NCBI RefSeq assembly: GCF_001579845.1
Contig: NZ_CP007440.1
Location: forward strand, 3,804,029-3,868,028
Length of the DNA stretch: 64,000 nt
Direction of reading: 5' to 3'
Origin: Rhodoplanes sp. Z2-YC6860
GTDB taxonomy: Bacteria > Pseudomonadota > Alphaproteobacteria > Rhizobiales > Xanthobacteraceae
Positions 55,150 through 63,992 of the stretch are shown piece after piece (positions within the stretch are counted from its first letter, which is position 1; each line of letters begins with the position of its first letter). The translations under genes were made by a program, and so were the position numbers. The notes under the pieces are model-generated. The model searched no databases, was not told the origin of the DNA, and saw nothing but the letters and a program-made list of their open reading frames with translations.

Positions 55150-56973
55150 ATGACGGCCGCGCTGGCCTTGATGCCGAAGGCGCAGACGCGCCTGTTTCTC
55201 GACGTCGAAAGCTCCGTGACCGGCCGCGCCTGGCGCGACCGGCTCGACGAGCGGGCGACGGCGCGTTCGCTGGCCATTGCGCAACGCAGCGGCGTGCCGG
55301 AATTGCTGGCGCGCGTGCTCGCCGGGCGCGGCGTCGAGCCGGGCGATGTCGAAGCCTACCTCGATCCCACCGTGCGGCGGCTGTTGCCCGATCCGCATGT
55401 CGTCACCGCGATGGAAGCCGCGGCCCAGCGCATCGCCGACGCGATGACGCGCGGCGAGCGCATCGCGATCTTCGGCGATTACGACGTCGACGGCGCCACG
55501 GCATCCTCGCTGCTGGCGCGATTCCTGCGACGGAGCGGGCAGGAGCCGATCATCCACATCCCGGATCGCATCTTCGAAGGCTACGGCCCGAATGTCGGCG
55601 CGATCCGCGCGCTTGCCGATCGTGGCGCCCGGTTGTTGATCACCGTCGATTGCGGCACCACCAGCATCGAGCCTTTGGCGGAGGCGAAGAAGCTCGGCCT
55701 CGACGTGATCGTCATCGATCATCATCAAGCCGACGAGAATCTGCCGGACGCGCTGGTGGTCAATCCGAACCGGCTCGACGATCTGTCGGGGCTCGGCCAT
55801 CTCGCTGCGGTCGGCCTGGTGTTCGTGACCATCGTCGCAGTCAACCGCGTGCTGCGCACGCGCGGCTTCTGGACCGAGACGAGGCCCGAGCCCGATCTGC
55901 TCGGCGCGCTCGATATCGTGGCGCTTGGCACGGTGGCTGACGTCGTCCCGCTGCGCGGTCTCAACCGCGCGTTCGTCGCCAAAGGCTTGATCGCGATGCG
56001 CGGGCGCACCAACCCGGGCCTCACCGCATTGATGGATGTGGCGCGGCTCACCGGGCCGCCGGAGCCGTGGCATCTCGGTTTCCTGCTCGGGCCGCGCATC
56101 AACGCCGGCGGCCGCATCGGCCGCGCCGATCTCGGCGCGCAGCTCCTCACCACCGACGATCCGATCGAAGCGGGACGGATCGCGGCCGAGCTCGACCGGC
56201 TCAACCGCGAACGCCAGGTGCTGGAGCAGGCCATGCTGGCGGAAGCCGAGGCCGAGGCGATGGCCGCGCTGGGCCTCGAGGAGAAGGGCGCCGTGGTGGT
56301 CACCGCCGCGGCCAATTGGCACCCCGGCGTGGTGGGACTGCTTGCCGCGCGGCTGAAGGAGAGATTCAATCGCCCGGCCTTTGCGATTGCGCTCGAGCCG
56401 GGAGGCATTGGCACCGGCTCGGGCCGCTCCATCCAGGGAGTCGATCTTGGCCGCACGGTGCGACGCGCAGTTGCCAATGGCCTGCTGCTCAAAGGCGGCG
56501 GCCACGCGATGGCGGCGGGCATCACGGTGAAGCGCGAGCGGCTTTCAGAGTTTCGCGCCTACCTCGAAAGCGAATTGGCCGCGCCCGTCGAGGTCGCGCG
56601 GTCGGACCAAGCGCTGCTGATTGACGGAGCGGTCAGCGCCTCGGGCGCAAACCTCGCGCTGATCGCGACGTTGTCGCGGGCGGGGCCCTACGGTGCCGGC
56701 AATCCCGAGCCCGTGATCGCGCTGCCGTCGCACACGGTGGCTTATGCCGAGGAGGTGGGGCAGGCGCATGTCCGCGTGAGACTTCGCGCCGGCGACGGTA
56801 CGATGATCAACGCCATCGCGTTCCGCGCCATGGGACAGCCACTCGGCCAGGCGCTGCTCGCAAGCCGCGGTCAGGCCATACATGCGGCCGGCACGCTGAG
56901 CGTCGATCGCTGGAACGGCAACGAGCGCGTGCAGTTCCGCATCATGGATATCGCGTTGCCCAATCCGGGGTGA
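55150..56973 (+). CDS. recJ: Single-stranded-DNA-specific exonuclease RecJ
   Basis: A 607-residue 5'-3' exonuclease used in recombination and mismatch repair. The DHH-superfamily metal motifs are present: IFGDYDVDGATAS, VDCGTT, and IDHHQADENLPDALVVNPN. GPRINAGGRIG and the DHHA1 part with GGGHAMAAGI come later. Length is normal. It lies in the conserved hom-glpX-recJ neighbourhood, though three small genes are inserted between glpX and recJ. Confidence 0.97.
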   Translation: MTAALALMPKAQTRLFLDVESSVTGRAWRDRLDERATARSLAIAQRSGVPELLARVLAGRGVEPGDVEAYLDPTVRRLLPDPHVVTAMEAAAQRIADAMTRGERIAIFGDYDVDGATASSLLARFLRRSGQEPIIHIPDRIFEGYGPNVGAIRALADRGARLLITVDCGTTSIEPLAEAKKLGLDVIVIDHHQADENLPDALVVNPNRLDDLSGLGHLAAVGLVFVTIVAVNRVLRTRGFWTETRPEPDLLGALDIVALGTVADVVPLRGLNRAFVAKGLIAMRGRTNPGLTALMDVARLTGPPEPWHLGFLLGPRINAGGRIGRADLGAQLLTTDDPIEAGRIAAELDRLNRERQVLEQAMLAEAEAEAMAALGLEEKGAVVVTAAANWHPGVVGLLAARLKERFNRPAFAIALEPGGIGTGSGRSIQGVDLGRTVRRAVANGLLLKGGGHAMAAGITVKRERLSEFRAYLESELAAPVEVARSDQALLIDGAVSASGANLALIATLSRAGPYGAGNPEPVIALPSHTVAYAEEVGQAHVRVRLRAGDGTMINAIAFRAMGQPLGQALLASRGQAIHAAGTLSVDRWNGNERVQFRIMDIALPNPG

Positions 56974-57036
56974 CGAGCGCGCATTGGATCGGCATACTCC
57001 CGGCCCGCAAACAAGAAAGGCCGGGACCGCAAGCCA

Positions 57037-58017
57037 ATGTCGAAGCTCAATCTCTCCGTCGCGATCGGCGATTATGACCGCAACCGGCCGCTGATCGACG
57101 GCGCCGTCCAGATCGACGGTGTCGATCCGGTGTTCATGAAGCTCTATCCGGAGGAGATTTTCTTCCGCGCGTTCCGCAGCGAAGACTTCGACATTTGCGA
57201 ATGCTCGCTGTCGAGCTTCACGGTCAAGACCGCGGCGGGCAACAACCCTTACGTCGGCGTTCCGGCCTTCGTGTCGCGGATGTTCCGCCACACCTCGATG
57301 TATGTGCGCACCGACCGCATCCAGAAACCGCAAGACCTGAAGGGCAAGAAGGTCGGCCTCCCGGAGTACCAGCTGACCGCGAACGTCTGGGCGCGCGCCA
57401 TCCTCGAAGACGATTTCGGCGTGAAGCCGTCGGACATCCACTGGATCCGCGGCGGCATCGAGCATGCCGGGCGGCCGGAGAAGATCACCATCCAATTGCC
57501 GCAGGGGGTGCGGCTCGACAACGCGCCGGACGGCAAGACCATCTCGCAGCTGCTGGCTGATGGCGAGATCGATGGTTTCATGGCACCGCGGCCACCGAAC
57601 GTGCAATCGAAGAACATCGGCTGGTTGTTCCGCGATCCGGTGGAGGCCGCGAAGGACTATTTCAAGCGCACGCAGATTTTCCCGATCATGCATCTGATCG
57701 GCGTGCGGAGGACGCTTGCCGAACAGCATCCGTGGCTGCCGGGCGCGGTGTTGAAAGCTTTCGAGCAGTCGAAGGCCGCAGCGCTCGCGCATCTGTGGGA
57801 TACGTCGGCGACCAAGATCACGCTGCCGTTCGCCGAGGAGCGGGTGGCCGAAGCGCGTGCGCTGATGGGTGACGATTACTGGCCCTACGGCGTCGACGCC
57901 AACCGCAAGACGCTGGAGAGCTTCCTCAAGCACCACCACGCCCAGGGTCTGTCGTCACGATTGGTGAAGGTCGAGGAACTGTTCCACAAGGGAACTCTTG
58001 AGAGCTTCAAAATCTGA
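57037..58017 (+). CDS. 4,5-dihydroxyphthalate decarboxylase-like / substrate-binding-fold protein
   Basis: A 326-residue protein without signal peptide. It resembles 4,5-dihydroxyphthalate decarboxylase (Pht5-type) and ABC-transporter solute-binding folds: LNLSVAIGDYDRNRPLIDGA, FDICECSLSSF, and KKVGLPEYQLTANVWARAIL. The enzyme converts 4,5-dihydroxyphthalate to protocatechuate in phthalate degradation. No other phthalate gene is close, and homologues are often misnamed, so the role is tentative. If correct, its product would feed the protocatechuate pathway to which the PcaB-like protein at the left end also belongs. Confidence 0.75.
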   Translation: MSKLNLSVAIGDYDRNRPLIDGAVQIDGVDPVFMKLYPEEIFFRAFRSEDFDICECSLSSFTVKTAAGNNPYVGVPAFVSRMFRHTSMYVRTDRIQKPQDLKGKKVGLPEYQLTANVWARAILEDDFGVKPSDIHWIRGGIEHAGRPEKITIQLPQGVRLDNAPDGKTISQLLADGEIDGFMAPRPPNVQSKNIGWLFRDPVEAAKDYFKRTQIFPIMHLIGVRRTLAEQHPWLPGAVLKAFEQSKAAALAHLWDTSATKITLPFAEERVAEARALMGDDYWPYGVDANRKTLESFLKHHHAQGLSSRLVKVEELFHKGTLESFKI

Positions 58018-58111
58018 CAGGCGGTTGGGAACACCACGTCCAATGATGCGTTCTGAACTCTTCGAATAGAGTTGCGACCCGTGTCGGGCGCGTGACTGAA
58101 AGGGCGCAGTC

Positions 58112-58996
58112 ATGATCAACAACACCGTGCGGCGTCTCATCAATCTTACGGGGTTCGACATATCCCGCTCGGATTATGGGAAGCCGCGCTGGAGCGGCAT
58201 TGCAGAGGACTATTACCCAATCCAAGTGCGTTCGAGATGGGGGCACGGTCGAAGCCCGCACAAGCCAATCGAGAATCTGCTCGCTTCGGAGCTGACGTCA
58301 TTCAGTTCATTGCTGTGCGATTTTCTCAAATACGAAGACCGCTTCGCAGAAGTCTCCTACGAACAGACTGCGCCAACTCTGCCGTATTGGAACAATCGTT
58401 GGTACAGCTCGCTGGACGGCGCGGCGCTGATGTATTTTGTTTTGAGCAGAGAGCCAAAGATTTATTTGGAAGTCGGCAGCGGCCATTCGACAAAATACGT
58501 CAAGGCGGCAATTTCCGCCGCTTCACTGCCCACGCGCATGATTTCCATCGATCCGCATCCCCGGTTGGAGATCGACGAGCTCTGTGACGAGGTCGTGCGA
58601 TCTCCGCTGGAGGACGTCGAGCTATCGGTTTTCGATCGTGCTGAAGCCGGTGATATTGTTTTTTTCGACGGATCGCACCGTGTGTTCACGAACTCCGATA
58701 CCACCGCGTTTTTCCTGGACGTTCTTCCGCGCTTGAAAGAGGGAGTGCTCGTTCACTTCCATGACATTTTCTGGCCTGACGATTACTTGCCCGAATGGGA
58801 TGGGCGTTTGTATTCCGAGCAATACCTGCTGGGTGCGCTGCTGCTCGGCGGATCGTCGCGATATCGCGTCGTCTTGCCAAATTACTTTGTATCAAAGAAT
58901 GCGGAGACGGCGCCGATCATCAGCCAATTCGGAATTCCTGTTACCTATCCGGGGACGACCAAGCCGGGGAATTCGTTTTGGATTCAGATCAATTGA
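58112..58996 (+). CDS. Class I SAM methyltransferase-like protein, lower GC
   Basis: A 294-residue protein. A SAM-binding-like start of the Rossmann fold is seen in KIYLEVGSGHSTKYVKAAI, then RMISIDPHPRLEI and GDIVFFDGSHRVF, as in the Methyltransf_24 group; GVLVHFHDIFWPDDYLPEW includes the HDI-type segment seen in surface-polysaccharide methyltransferases. Base composition is visibly AT-richer than the neighbours and codon use is different (TTT, GAA, ATT frequent), so recent gain is likely. AAAGGG precedes the ATG. Target unknown; no glycan cluster is adjacent. Confidence 0.78.
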   Translation: MINNTVRRLINLTGFDISRSDYGKPRWSGIAEDYYPIQVRSRWGHGRSPHKPIENLLASELTSFSSLLCDFLKYEDRFAEVSYEQTAPTLPYWNNRWYSSLDGAALMYFVLSREPKIYLEVGSGHSTKYVKAAISAASLPTRMISIDPHPRLEIDELCDEVVRSPLEDVELSVFDRAEAGDIVFFDGSHRVFTNSDTTAFFLDVLPRLKEGVLVHFHDIFWPDDYLPEWDGRLYSEQYLLGALLLGGSSRYRVVLPNYFVSKNAETAPIISQFGIPVTYPGTTKPGNSFWIQIN

Positions 58997-59007
58997 AGCA
59001 CGAGCGG

Positions 59008-60264
59008 CTAAGAGCCCGCGCGCAGCCGCGCCAGAACTTTGAGCCCGGCGTAGCCGTCGGCGGGCTCGATGCCGACCTTGTTCTGATAGGCACGCACCGC
59101 CTTCATGGTGTCCGAACCGATGCGGCCGTTGGTGCCGCCGGTGTCGAAGCCGGCCTTGGTGAGCCGCTCCTGCAATTCCTTGAGTTCGGCCACGGTCGGC
59201 GGCCGCTCTCCGCCGGGGAATTGCTTCACGAAATGTCCTTCGCCGCGCAGCAGGTCGCTCAAATGGCAGATCGCTAGCGTGTAGTTGTTCGACGGATTGT
59301 AGCTTCGCACCGCCTTGAAATTCTGTCCGATCAGGAATTGCGGGCCGCCACGCTCCGGCTCCCAGAGACGCATCACCGCATGTGAGGCAGGAAGCGCCTC
59401 GCCATCGGCGCGCGTGACACCCAGGCTCTTCCAATCGGCGAGCGTGTGCGAGCGGCCGCCATGGGCGCCTTTGACCTCGTAGCCCCAGCGCTCGCCGCGC
59501 CGGTAATTGCCCCGCTTGACAAGATAGCGGGCCGTCGAGGCGAGGGCGTCAGCCGGGCTGCCGAACGGCGAGACGCGGCCGTCGCGATCGAAATCGAAGC
59601 CCATGTGGAGCCAGACTTCGGGCATCCACTGGGTGTGGCCCATGGCGCCAGCCCAAGAGCCGCGCATCTCCGAAGGCTTGCTCCAGCCGCGCTCGACGAT
59701 GACGAGCGCGTTGAGCAGCTCCTGCTCCCAATAGGCCCTGCGTCGCGGCTCGCCATAGGCCAGCGCTGCGAGTGCCGGGAAGATCGGCCGCATGTATTTT
59801 TCCTGCACCATCGGATCGCCATAGGCGGACTCGACGCCCCACAGCGCCAGCAGGATGTAGCGGTCGACACCGATCTCGTGCTCGATTTTCTCGAGCAGTG
59901 CTGCGTTCTGCTTGTAGATCTCCTTGCCGTTGATCACCCGCCAGTCGGAGCAGCGGCGGTTGACGTACTGCCAGGTCTGTTCCTTGAACTCGGGCTGCGC
60001 GCTTTGCAGCGCATAGACCGAGGTGTCGGGCTTGAGCCCGCTCATCACGCCGTCATAGGTCTTGTCGGAAACGCCGCGCGCGTGCGCACGCTTGCGGAAA
60101 GCGTCGACCCATTCCGGAAAAGACCTGTGCGCGCTCTTTGCGCTTTTTGCGGTCTTGGTACTTTTGGCGCTCTTCTTCGCCCGTGCAATTGCAGGCGAAC
60201 CGAAGGCAAAGAGGGACGCGCTCGCGATCGCGCCTTGCAGAAGATAGCGGCGATTCTGATTCAT
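59008..60264 (-). CDS. Lytic murein transglycosylase (MltB-like) with peptidoglycan-binding domain
   Basis: A 418-residue exported cell-wall enzyme that cuts the glycan strand with formation of anhydro-muramic acid. A basic Lys/Ser/Ala-rich signal leads (cleavage near residue 28), then the SLT_2 domain with catalytic Glu in ALWGVESAYGD and the GAMGHTQWMPEVWL motif. The last 60 residues (LKELQERLTKAGFDTGG, then AVRAYQNKVGIEPADG) are a PG_binding_1 domain. Full length for the family. It converges on the methyltransferase-like gene. Confidence 0.93.
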   Translation of the reverse strand: MNQNRRYLLQGAIASASLFAFGSPAIARAKKSAKSTKTAKSAKSAHRSFPEWVDAFRKRAHARGVSDKTYDGVMSGLKPDTSVYALQSAQPEFKEQTWQYVNRRCSDWRVINGKEIYKQNAALLEKIEHEIGVDRYILLALWGVESAYGDPMVQEKYMRPIFPALAALAYGEPRRRAYWEQELLNALVIVERGWSKPSEMRGSWAGAMGHTQWMPEVWLHMGFDFDRDGRVSPFGSPADALASTARYLVKRGNYRRGERWGYEVKGAHGGRSHTLADWKSLGVTRADGEALPASHAVMRLWEPERGGPQFLIGQNFKAVRSYNPSNNYTLAICHLSDLLRGEGHFVKQFPGGERPPTVAELKELQERLTKAGFDTGGTNGRIGSDTMKAVRAYQNKVGIEPADGYAGLKVLARLRAGS

Positions 60265-60316
60265 GGCTGCATTCTAGAAGCGCGGCTCAAGCCCGCAACG
60301 CGCGCTACTGTCGCGG

Positions 60317-61999
60317 TTAACGCCCGGCGTAGCGCTTGAGGCGCTGCAACTTCGCCTTGCTGCGAGCCTTGGCCCATTGCGGCTTCTTGCGATGCCTCGT
60401 TGTCGCGGAGCCCGACGACTCGGTGGTCGCGACCGATCCTGTCGACGATGGATCATTGTCGGGAATGGCGGCGGCGTCGATGAGCTCGGTGCCGCGCGCG
60501 CCGATCAGGCGCTCATAGGCAGAGACCAGAGTCATGTAAGGACTGACGAACACCCAGCCGTCGCGGGTCGGCACCTGGACGTCGAAGTGCAGGTGATAGC
60601 TCGTGCCGGCTTCTTTCATGCTGTAGTTGCCGACCTCTCCGATCACTTCGCCTTCCGCGACGCGCCGGCCGTTGAGCAGATTGTCCGCATCCATCTTGCG
60701 CGGGCTCATATGCAGATAGCGGAAGCGAATGTGCTCGTTCGCCGTGTTGACGACCAGGTAGGCGGCCTCCTGTCGCGGCGAGCGCAGGATCATACCGTCA
60801 CGCACCGCGAGGACATCGCCCGGCGGGTCGCAGCGGTCGGAGTTCGGCGCCGGACGACAGAGCAGCGGCCGGATGTCCTGGCCCTGATGGCCGATGCCGG
60901 CCGGACACTGGCTCACCGAGAAGCCGCGCCGTTCGCAGAAATTGTCGCGCCAGGGCACGGTCGCGGCCTGCACCGCGAGGACATCGTTCGGATCGGTGAT
61001 GCGCAGCCGCGTGCCGCGCCGGAACAGTTCGGTGCCGGCAAACACCGGCACGTCGGCGAGTGGGAAGCGGATCTGCGAGTACACCGTGTAGTCGGCCCGG
61101 CCGCCCTGGCTTCGGAAGCTCGTGCCGGACTGAACCTGGCCGGGTGCGAAGTAGCCGAACGAGTGCGACACTTTCGCTGGCCGTTCGATCGGCCACGGCT
61201 CAACGGCGTGCTGGACGCGCGGTGAGCCGCCGACCACCTGCAGCGCGCGCAGGAAGCGTTGTGCGATCTGATCGGCTGTGCGGCACGACGGCATCTTCAT
61301 GCGCACCGAGGCGGTCTCGAAGCAGCCGATCGCGACGGAGTAGGGCACGCCATAGCGCACGAAGTTATAGCGCAGGTGGCTTTCGAGCAGCGTCTTGCGG
61401 ATGCCGGGAAATTCATTCTCCAGCGCCGGCACCGGCTGGCCCGCGATCTGCGGCGGGGTGTCGAGTTCGTAGAGCAGCGCTGAGCCCGAGATGGTCACCT
61501 CGATCGGCTCGGGAAATCTCACCTCGGACAATTCGGGAATGTCGTTGGTCCGAACCGCAAACGCTGCGTCATAGCCGGCCGGTCCTGGATAGAAGAATGT
61601 CGCGGCGCCGAAGCCTGAGAAATATCGCACTTCGTCGTCGGCGACCGTGCCGTCGGCCTGATCGCGAAGTCTCGCCGGGACGTCGAACGGCAGCAGCACC
61701 GGCACCGGGCTCGTGGCCAGCGCCGGGAAATACGACGACATGATGCCGTTGAGCCGCACGAGTGCCGGATATGCGGTGCGTGCGCCGCCCCGCGTCCGGA
61801 TCGGTTGCGCCGAGCCCAGATTGTCCTCGCCGAGCGAGGCCGCGGCGGCGCGCCAGTCGGCCTCGGCGTAAGACAGCCGCGGCGGTTTCATGGGTTGAAA
61901 GGTGCTCGGCGCCGGAACCGTGTTAGGCGCCGCGCTTTGCGCGGTTGCGCCCGCGCCCCCCAATGCCAGCAGCAGGCCTGCAACCAGTGCTGTTCTCAC
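60317..61999 (-). CDS. M23-family peptidase domain protein
   Basis: A 560-residue exported protein with a signal peptide (residues 1-20, cleavage after ATA or TAQ). The C-terminal LytM-like domain has GHQGQDIRP and SYHLHFDVQVP, giving the His, Asp and HxH zinc ligands of M23 endopeptidases that cut peptidoglycan cross-links. The first 300 residues are not recognised and include two Cys-containing parts. The C-terminus is a basic tail (RHRKKPQWAKARSKAKL). The start is GTG at 61999 with GAAGG nearby. Together with the preceding transglycosylase it forms a cell-wall-remodelling pair. Confidence 0.85.
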   Translation of the reverse strand: MRTALVAGLLLALGGAGATAQSAAPNTVPAPSTFQPMKPPRLSYAEADWRAAAASLGEDNLGSAQPIRTRGGARTAYPALVRLNGIMSSYFPALATSPVPVLLPFDVPARLRDQADGTVADDEVRYFSGFGAATFFYPGPAGYDAAFAVRTNDIPELSEVRFPEPIEVTISGSALLYELDTPPQIAGQPVPALENEFPGIRKTLLESHLRYNFVRYGVPYSVAIGCFETASVRMKMPSCRTADQIAQRFLRALQVVGGSPRVQHAVEPWPIERPAKVSHSFGYFAPGQVQSGTSFRSQGGRADYTVYSQIRFPLADVPVFAGTELFRRGTRLRITDPNDVLAVQAATVPWRDNFCERRGFSVSQCPAGIGHQGQDIRPLLCRPAPNSDRCDPPGDVLAVRDGMILRSPRQEAAYLVVNTANEHIRFRYLHMSPRKMDADNLLNGRRVAEGEVIGEVGNYSMKEAGTSYHLHFDVQVPTRDGWVFVSPYMTLVSAYERLIGARGTELIDAAAIPDNDPSSTGSVATTESSGSATTRHRKKPQWAKARSKAKLQRLKRYAGR

Positions 62000-62165
62000 C
62001 GAATGCCTTCAGCCAGTCGATTCCCCGGAGCGTGAAATTAGCCGATCCAGCCGGGTCGATGCGAGCGCCCAACACGATGGAATCACCGGATTCGTCCGTG
62101 CCGATCCGGGATTTATGGTGCGTATCTGAACCGCTGTTCAGGATCGCGGTTGGGGCAGGGAGAAC

Positions 62166-62242
62166 TGGCGACCCCGGAGAGATTCGAACTCCCAGCCTAT
62201 GGAATCGAAATCCATTGCTCTATCCAGTTGAGCTACGGGGCC
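62166..62242 (-). tRNA. tRNA-Arg (anticodon UCG)
   Basis: On the minus strand a full cloverleaf is visible: acceptor GGCCCCG pairs with CGGGGTC, D-arm AGCTCAACTGGATAGAGC, anticodon stem ATGGA/TCCAT with loop TTTCGAT giving UCG, and T-arm with GTTCGAATC. Discriminator G is followed by an encoded CCA. It reads Arg codon CGA. No integrase or direct repeat of its 3' end is seen beside it. Confidence 0.95.
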
Positions 62243-62385
62243 GCTGGGGTTGAGCTATAGCACAGCGGTTCGGCTTGGGAATCGCGGATCGCCGCGGCAG
62301 GGGATATCAGGGTGGCCTTTTTCGCGCCGGAAAGTCGTCTAGCATCCGGTCGGGCGTGTGGGGCGCGAGGTGGGGAGTTTTGAGA

Positions 62386-62826
62386 TTGTCGAGCGTCACG
62401 GCCGGGCGTGCTTTCACGATCGTCGCGTTGCTGGCGGGGAGCTTGCTTGCAGGCTGCTCCGGCACGAGCATGGAGGGCTTTCAGTTCGGCAAGGCCAAGA
62501 CCGAGCCGCCGCCCGATCCCATGAAGTTTCCGGCCGACTACAAGCCCGAGGTCGCCGACTTCCTGCGCAGAAACATCGAGAACCCCACCAAGATCCGCGA
62601 CGCCTATATCGCGACGCCGGTGCTGAAGCAGGTCGGTAACACGCAGCAATACATCACCTGCGTTCGCTACAATCCGCGTGACAGCAAGAACCAATACGAA
62701 GGCCCGACGCAGCGCTTCGTGATTTTCCTCTCCGGGGAAGTAAACCAGTTTTTGCCGGACAACCCGCAGATGTGCGCGGGGCTCGCCTATCAGCGCTACC
62801 CGGAAATCGAAAACATGGTCCCCTGA
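62386..62826 (+). CDS. Putative lipoprotein
   Basis: A 146-residue protein. A TTG at 62386 is proposed as start because GGGGAG lies eight bases upstream and no ATG or GTG precedes the signal. The signal ends in LLAGC, a lipobox with Cys near residue 23. The mature part has the MKFPADYKPEVADFLRRNI segment and a Cys-containing core YITCVRYNPRDSKNQYEGPT. It resembles small outer-membrane-type lipoproteins common in this group; function unknown. It is divergent from the tRNA gene. Confidence 0.72.
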   Translation: MSSVTAGRAFTIVALLAGSLLAGCSGTSMEGFQFGKAKTEPPPDPMKFPADYKPEVADFLRRNIENPTKIRDAYIATPVLKQVGNTQQYITCVRYNPRDSKNQYEGPTQRFVIFLSGEVNQFLPDNPQMCAGLAYQRYPEIENMVP

Positions 62827-62983
62827 AGCCCGCGTCGCCATGCGGGCCGGTGTTGCGATTTTGGCAGGCCGGCCCGGCGCGGCATGAAGGGTCAAGCCTT
62901 GCTGGAGCGGCGAAAACCCAGCATGTTCCCGTCAAATTCGTTGCAAGCAGCGCGAGGAGGGGCTTCGCGCATCCGGAGGAACC

Positions 62984-63871
62984 ATGATCCAGGTCAAACG
63001 CTTCAGCCACGCCACCTTCGAGACCCCGGACATGGCACGGCAGACCGACTATTTCACGCAGGTGCTGGGCCTTGCCGTCGCGGGCAAGGAGAACGGCCAC
63101 GTGCATCTCGCCAGCAAGGTCGGCGATCTTGTTGTGCAACTGAATAAGTCGGATCAGTCGCGCTGCACCAAGCTGTCGTTCCAGGTCGATCCGCATACGT
63201 CGCTTGCCGACCTCAAGAAGGGGCTCGAGGCGGAAGGCATCAAGGGCGAGGAGCGCTCGGATGCCGCGCCTGGAATTGGCAAGGCCGTCGTATTCAAGGA
63301 CCCCAAGGGCACCGAGATCGAGATCTTCGCCGAGCAGAAGCAGATCACCGGCCCGCAGCAGGTCCCGGGCATCGGGCCGCTGAAGCTCGGCCATCTCGCT
63401 TTCTGCGTCGATGACTGCAAGAAGTACGCGGACTTCTACTGCAAGGTGCTGGGCTTCCGCGTCTCGGACTGGATCGAAAACTGGTTCGTCTTCCTGCGCT
63501 GCGGGCCCGACCATCACACCATCAACTTCGTGCGCGGCCAGCGCACCCAGATGCATCACGTCGCCTTCGAGCTGAAGGACTGGGCGCAGGTGCAGTCGGC
63601 GATGGATTTCCTCGGGCAGAAGAACATCAACCTGTCCTGGGGACCCGGGCGGCACGGTCCTGGGCACAACATCTACACTTACCATCGCAACCCGGACGAT
63701 CAGATCATCGAGATGTTCACCGAGCTCGACAAGATGCTCGACGAGTCGCTCGGCTATTTCGATCCGCGGCCGTGGCACCGAGACCATCCGCAGCGTCCGA
63801 AGGTGTGGGAAGGCGTGCGCGACATCTGGGGCCTGCCGCCGTCGCCGGATTACATGCGGCAGCGGCAATAA
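62984..63871 (+). CDS. VOC-family type I extradiol dioxygenase-like protein
   Basis: A 295-residue protein with two vicinal-oxygen-chelate modules. The second carries the metal ligands of type I extradiol dioxygenases: His in LGHLAFCVDD, His in MHHVAFELKD and Glu in QIIEMFTELD. The first module starts RFSHATFETPDMARQTDYFT. GNIYTYHRNP-like IYTYHRNPDD also fits catechol 2,3-dioxygenase relatives. It may cleave a catechol-like ring; substrate unknown. CGGAGGAACC precedes the ATG. Confidence 0.87.
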   Translation: MIQVKRFSHATFETPDMARQTDYFTQVLGLAVAGKENGHVHLASKVGDLVVQLNKSDQSRCTKLSFQVDPHTSLADLKKGLEAEGIKGEERSDAAPGIGKAVVFKDPKGTEIEIFAEQKQITGPQQVPGIGPLKLGHLAFCVDDCKKYADFYCKVLGFRVSDWIENWFVFLRCGPDHHTINFVRGQRTQMHHVAFELKDWAQVQSAMDFLGQKNINLSWGPGRHGPGHNIYTYHRNPDDQIIEMFTELDKMLDESLGYFDPRPWHRDHPQRPKVWEGVRDIWGLPPSPDYMRQRQ

Positions 63872-63884
63872 CTGCCGAGGCACT

Positions 63885-63992
63885 GTCATTCCGGGGCGGC
63901 CCGCAGGGCCGAACCCGGAATCCAGCCGAGCAGGTGCTTTCTCCGGAACTGGATTCCGGGTTGGCGGGCTGTTGCCCGTGCCCCGGAATGAC
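63885..63992. repeat. Long palindromic repeat, GTCATTCCGGGGC family
   Basis: GTCATTCCGGGGC and GCCCCGGAATGAC bound a 108-base element; inside, AACCCGGAATCCAG and CTGGATTCCGGGTT pair exactly, giving a long interrupted stem. It follows the VOC gene by 13 bases. Its ends match those of the short hairpin at 38956. Confidence 0.85.

Noticed and set aside
62166-62242. Integration site at the tRNA-Arg
   Set aside because: No integrase, no repeated tRNA 3' end and ordinary genes on both sides.
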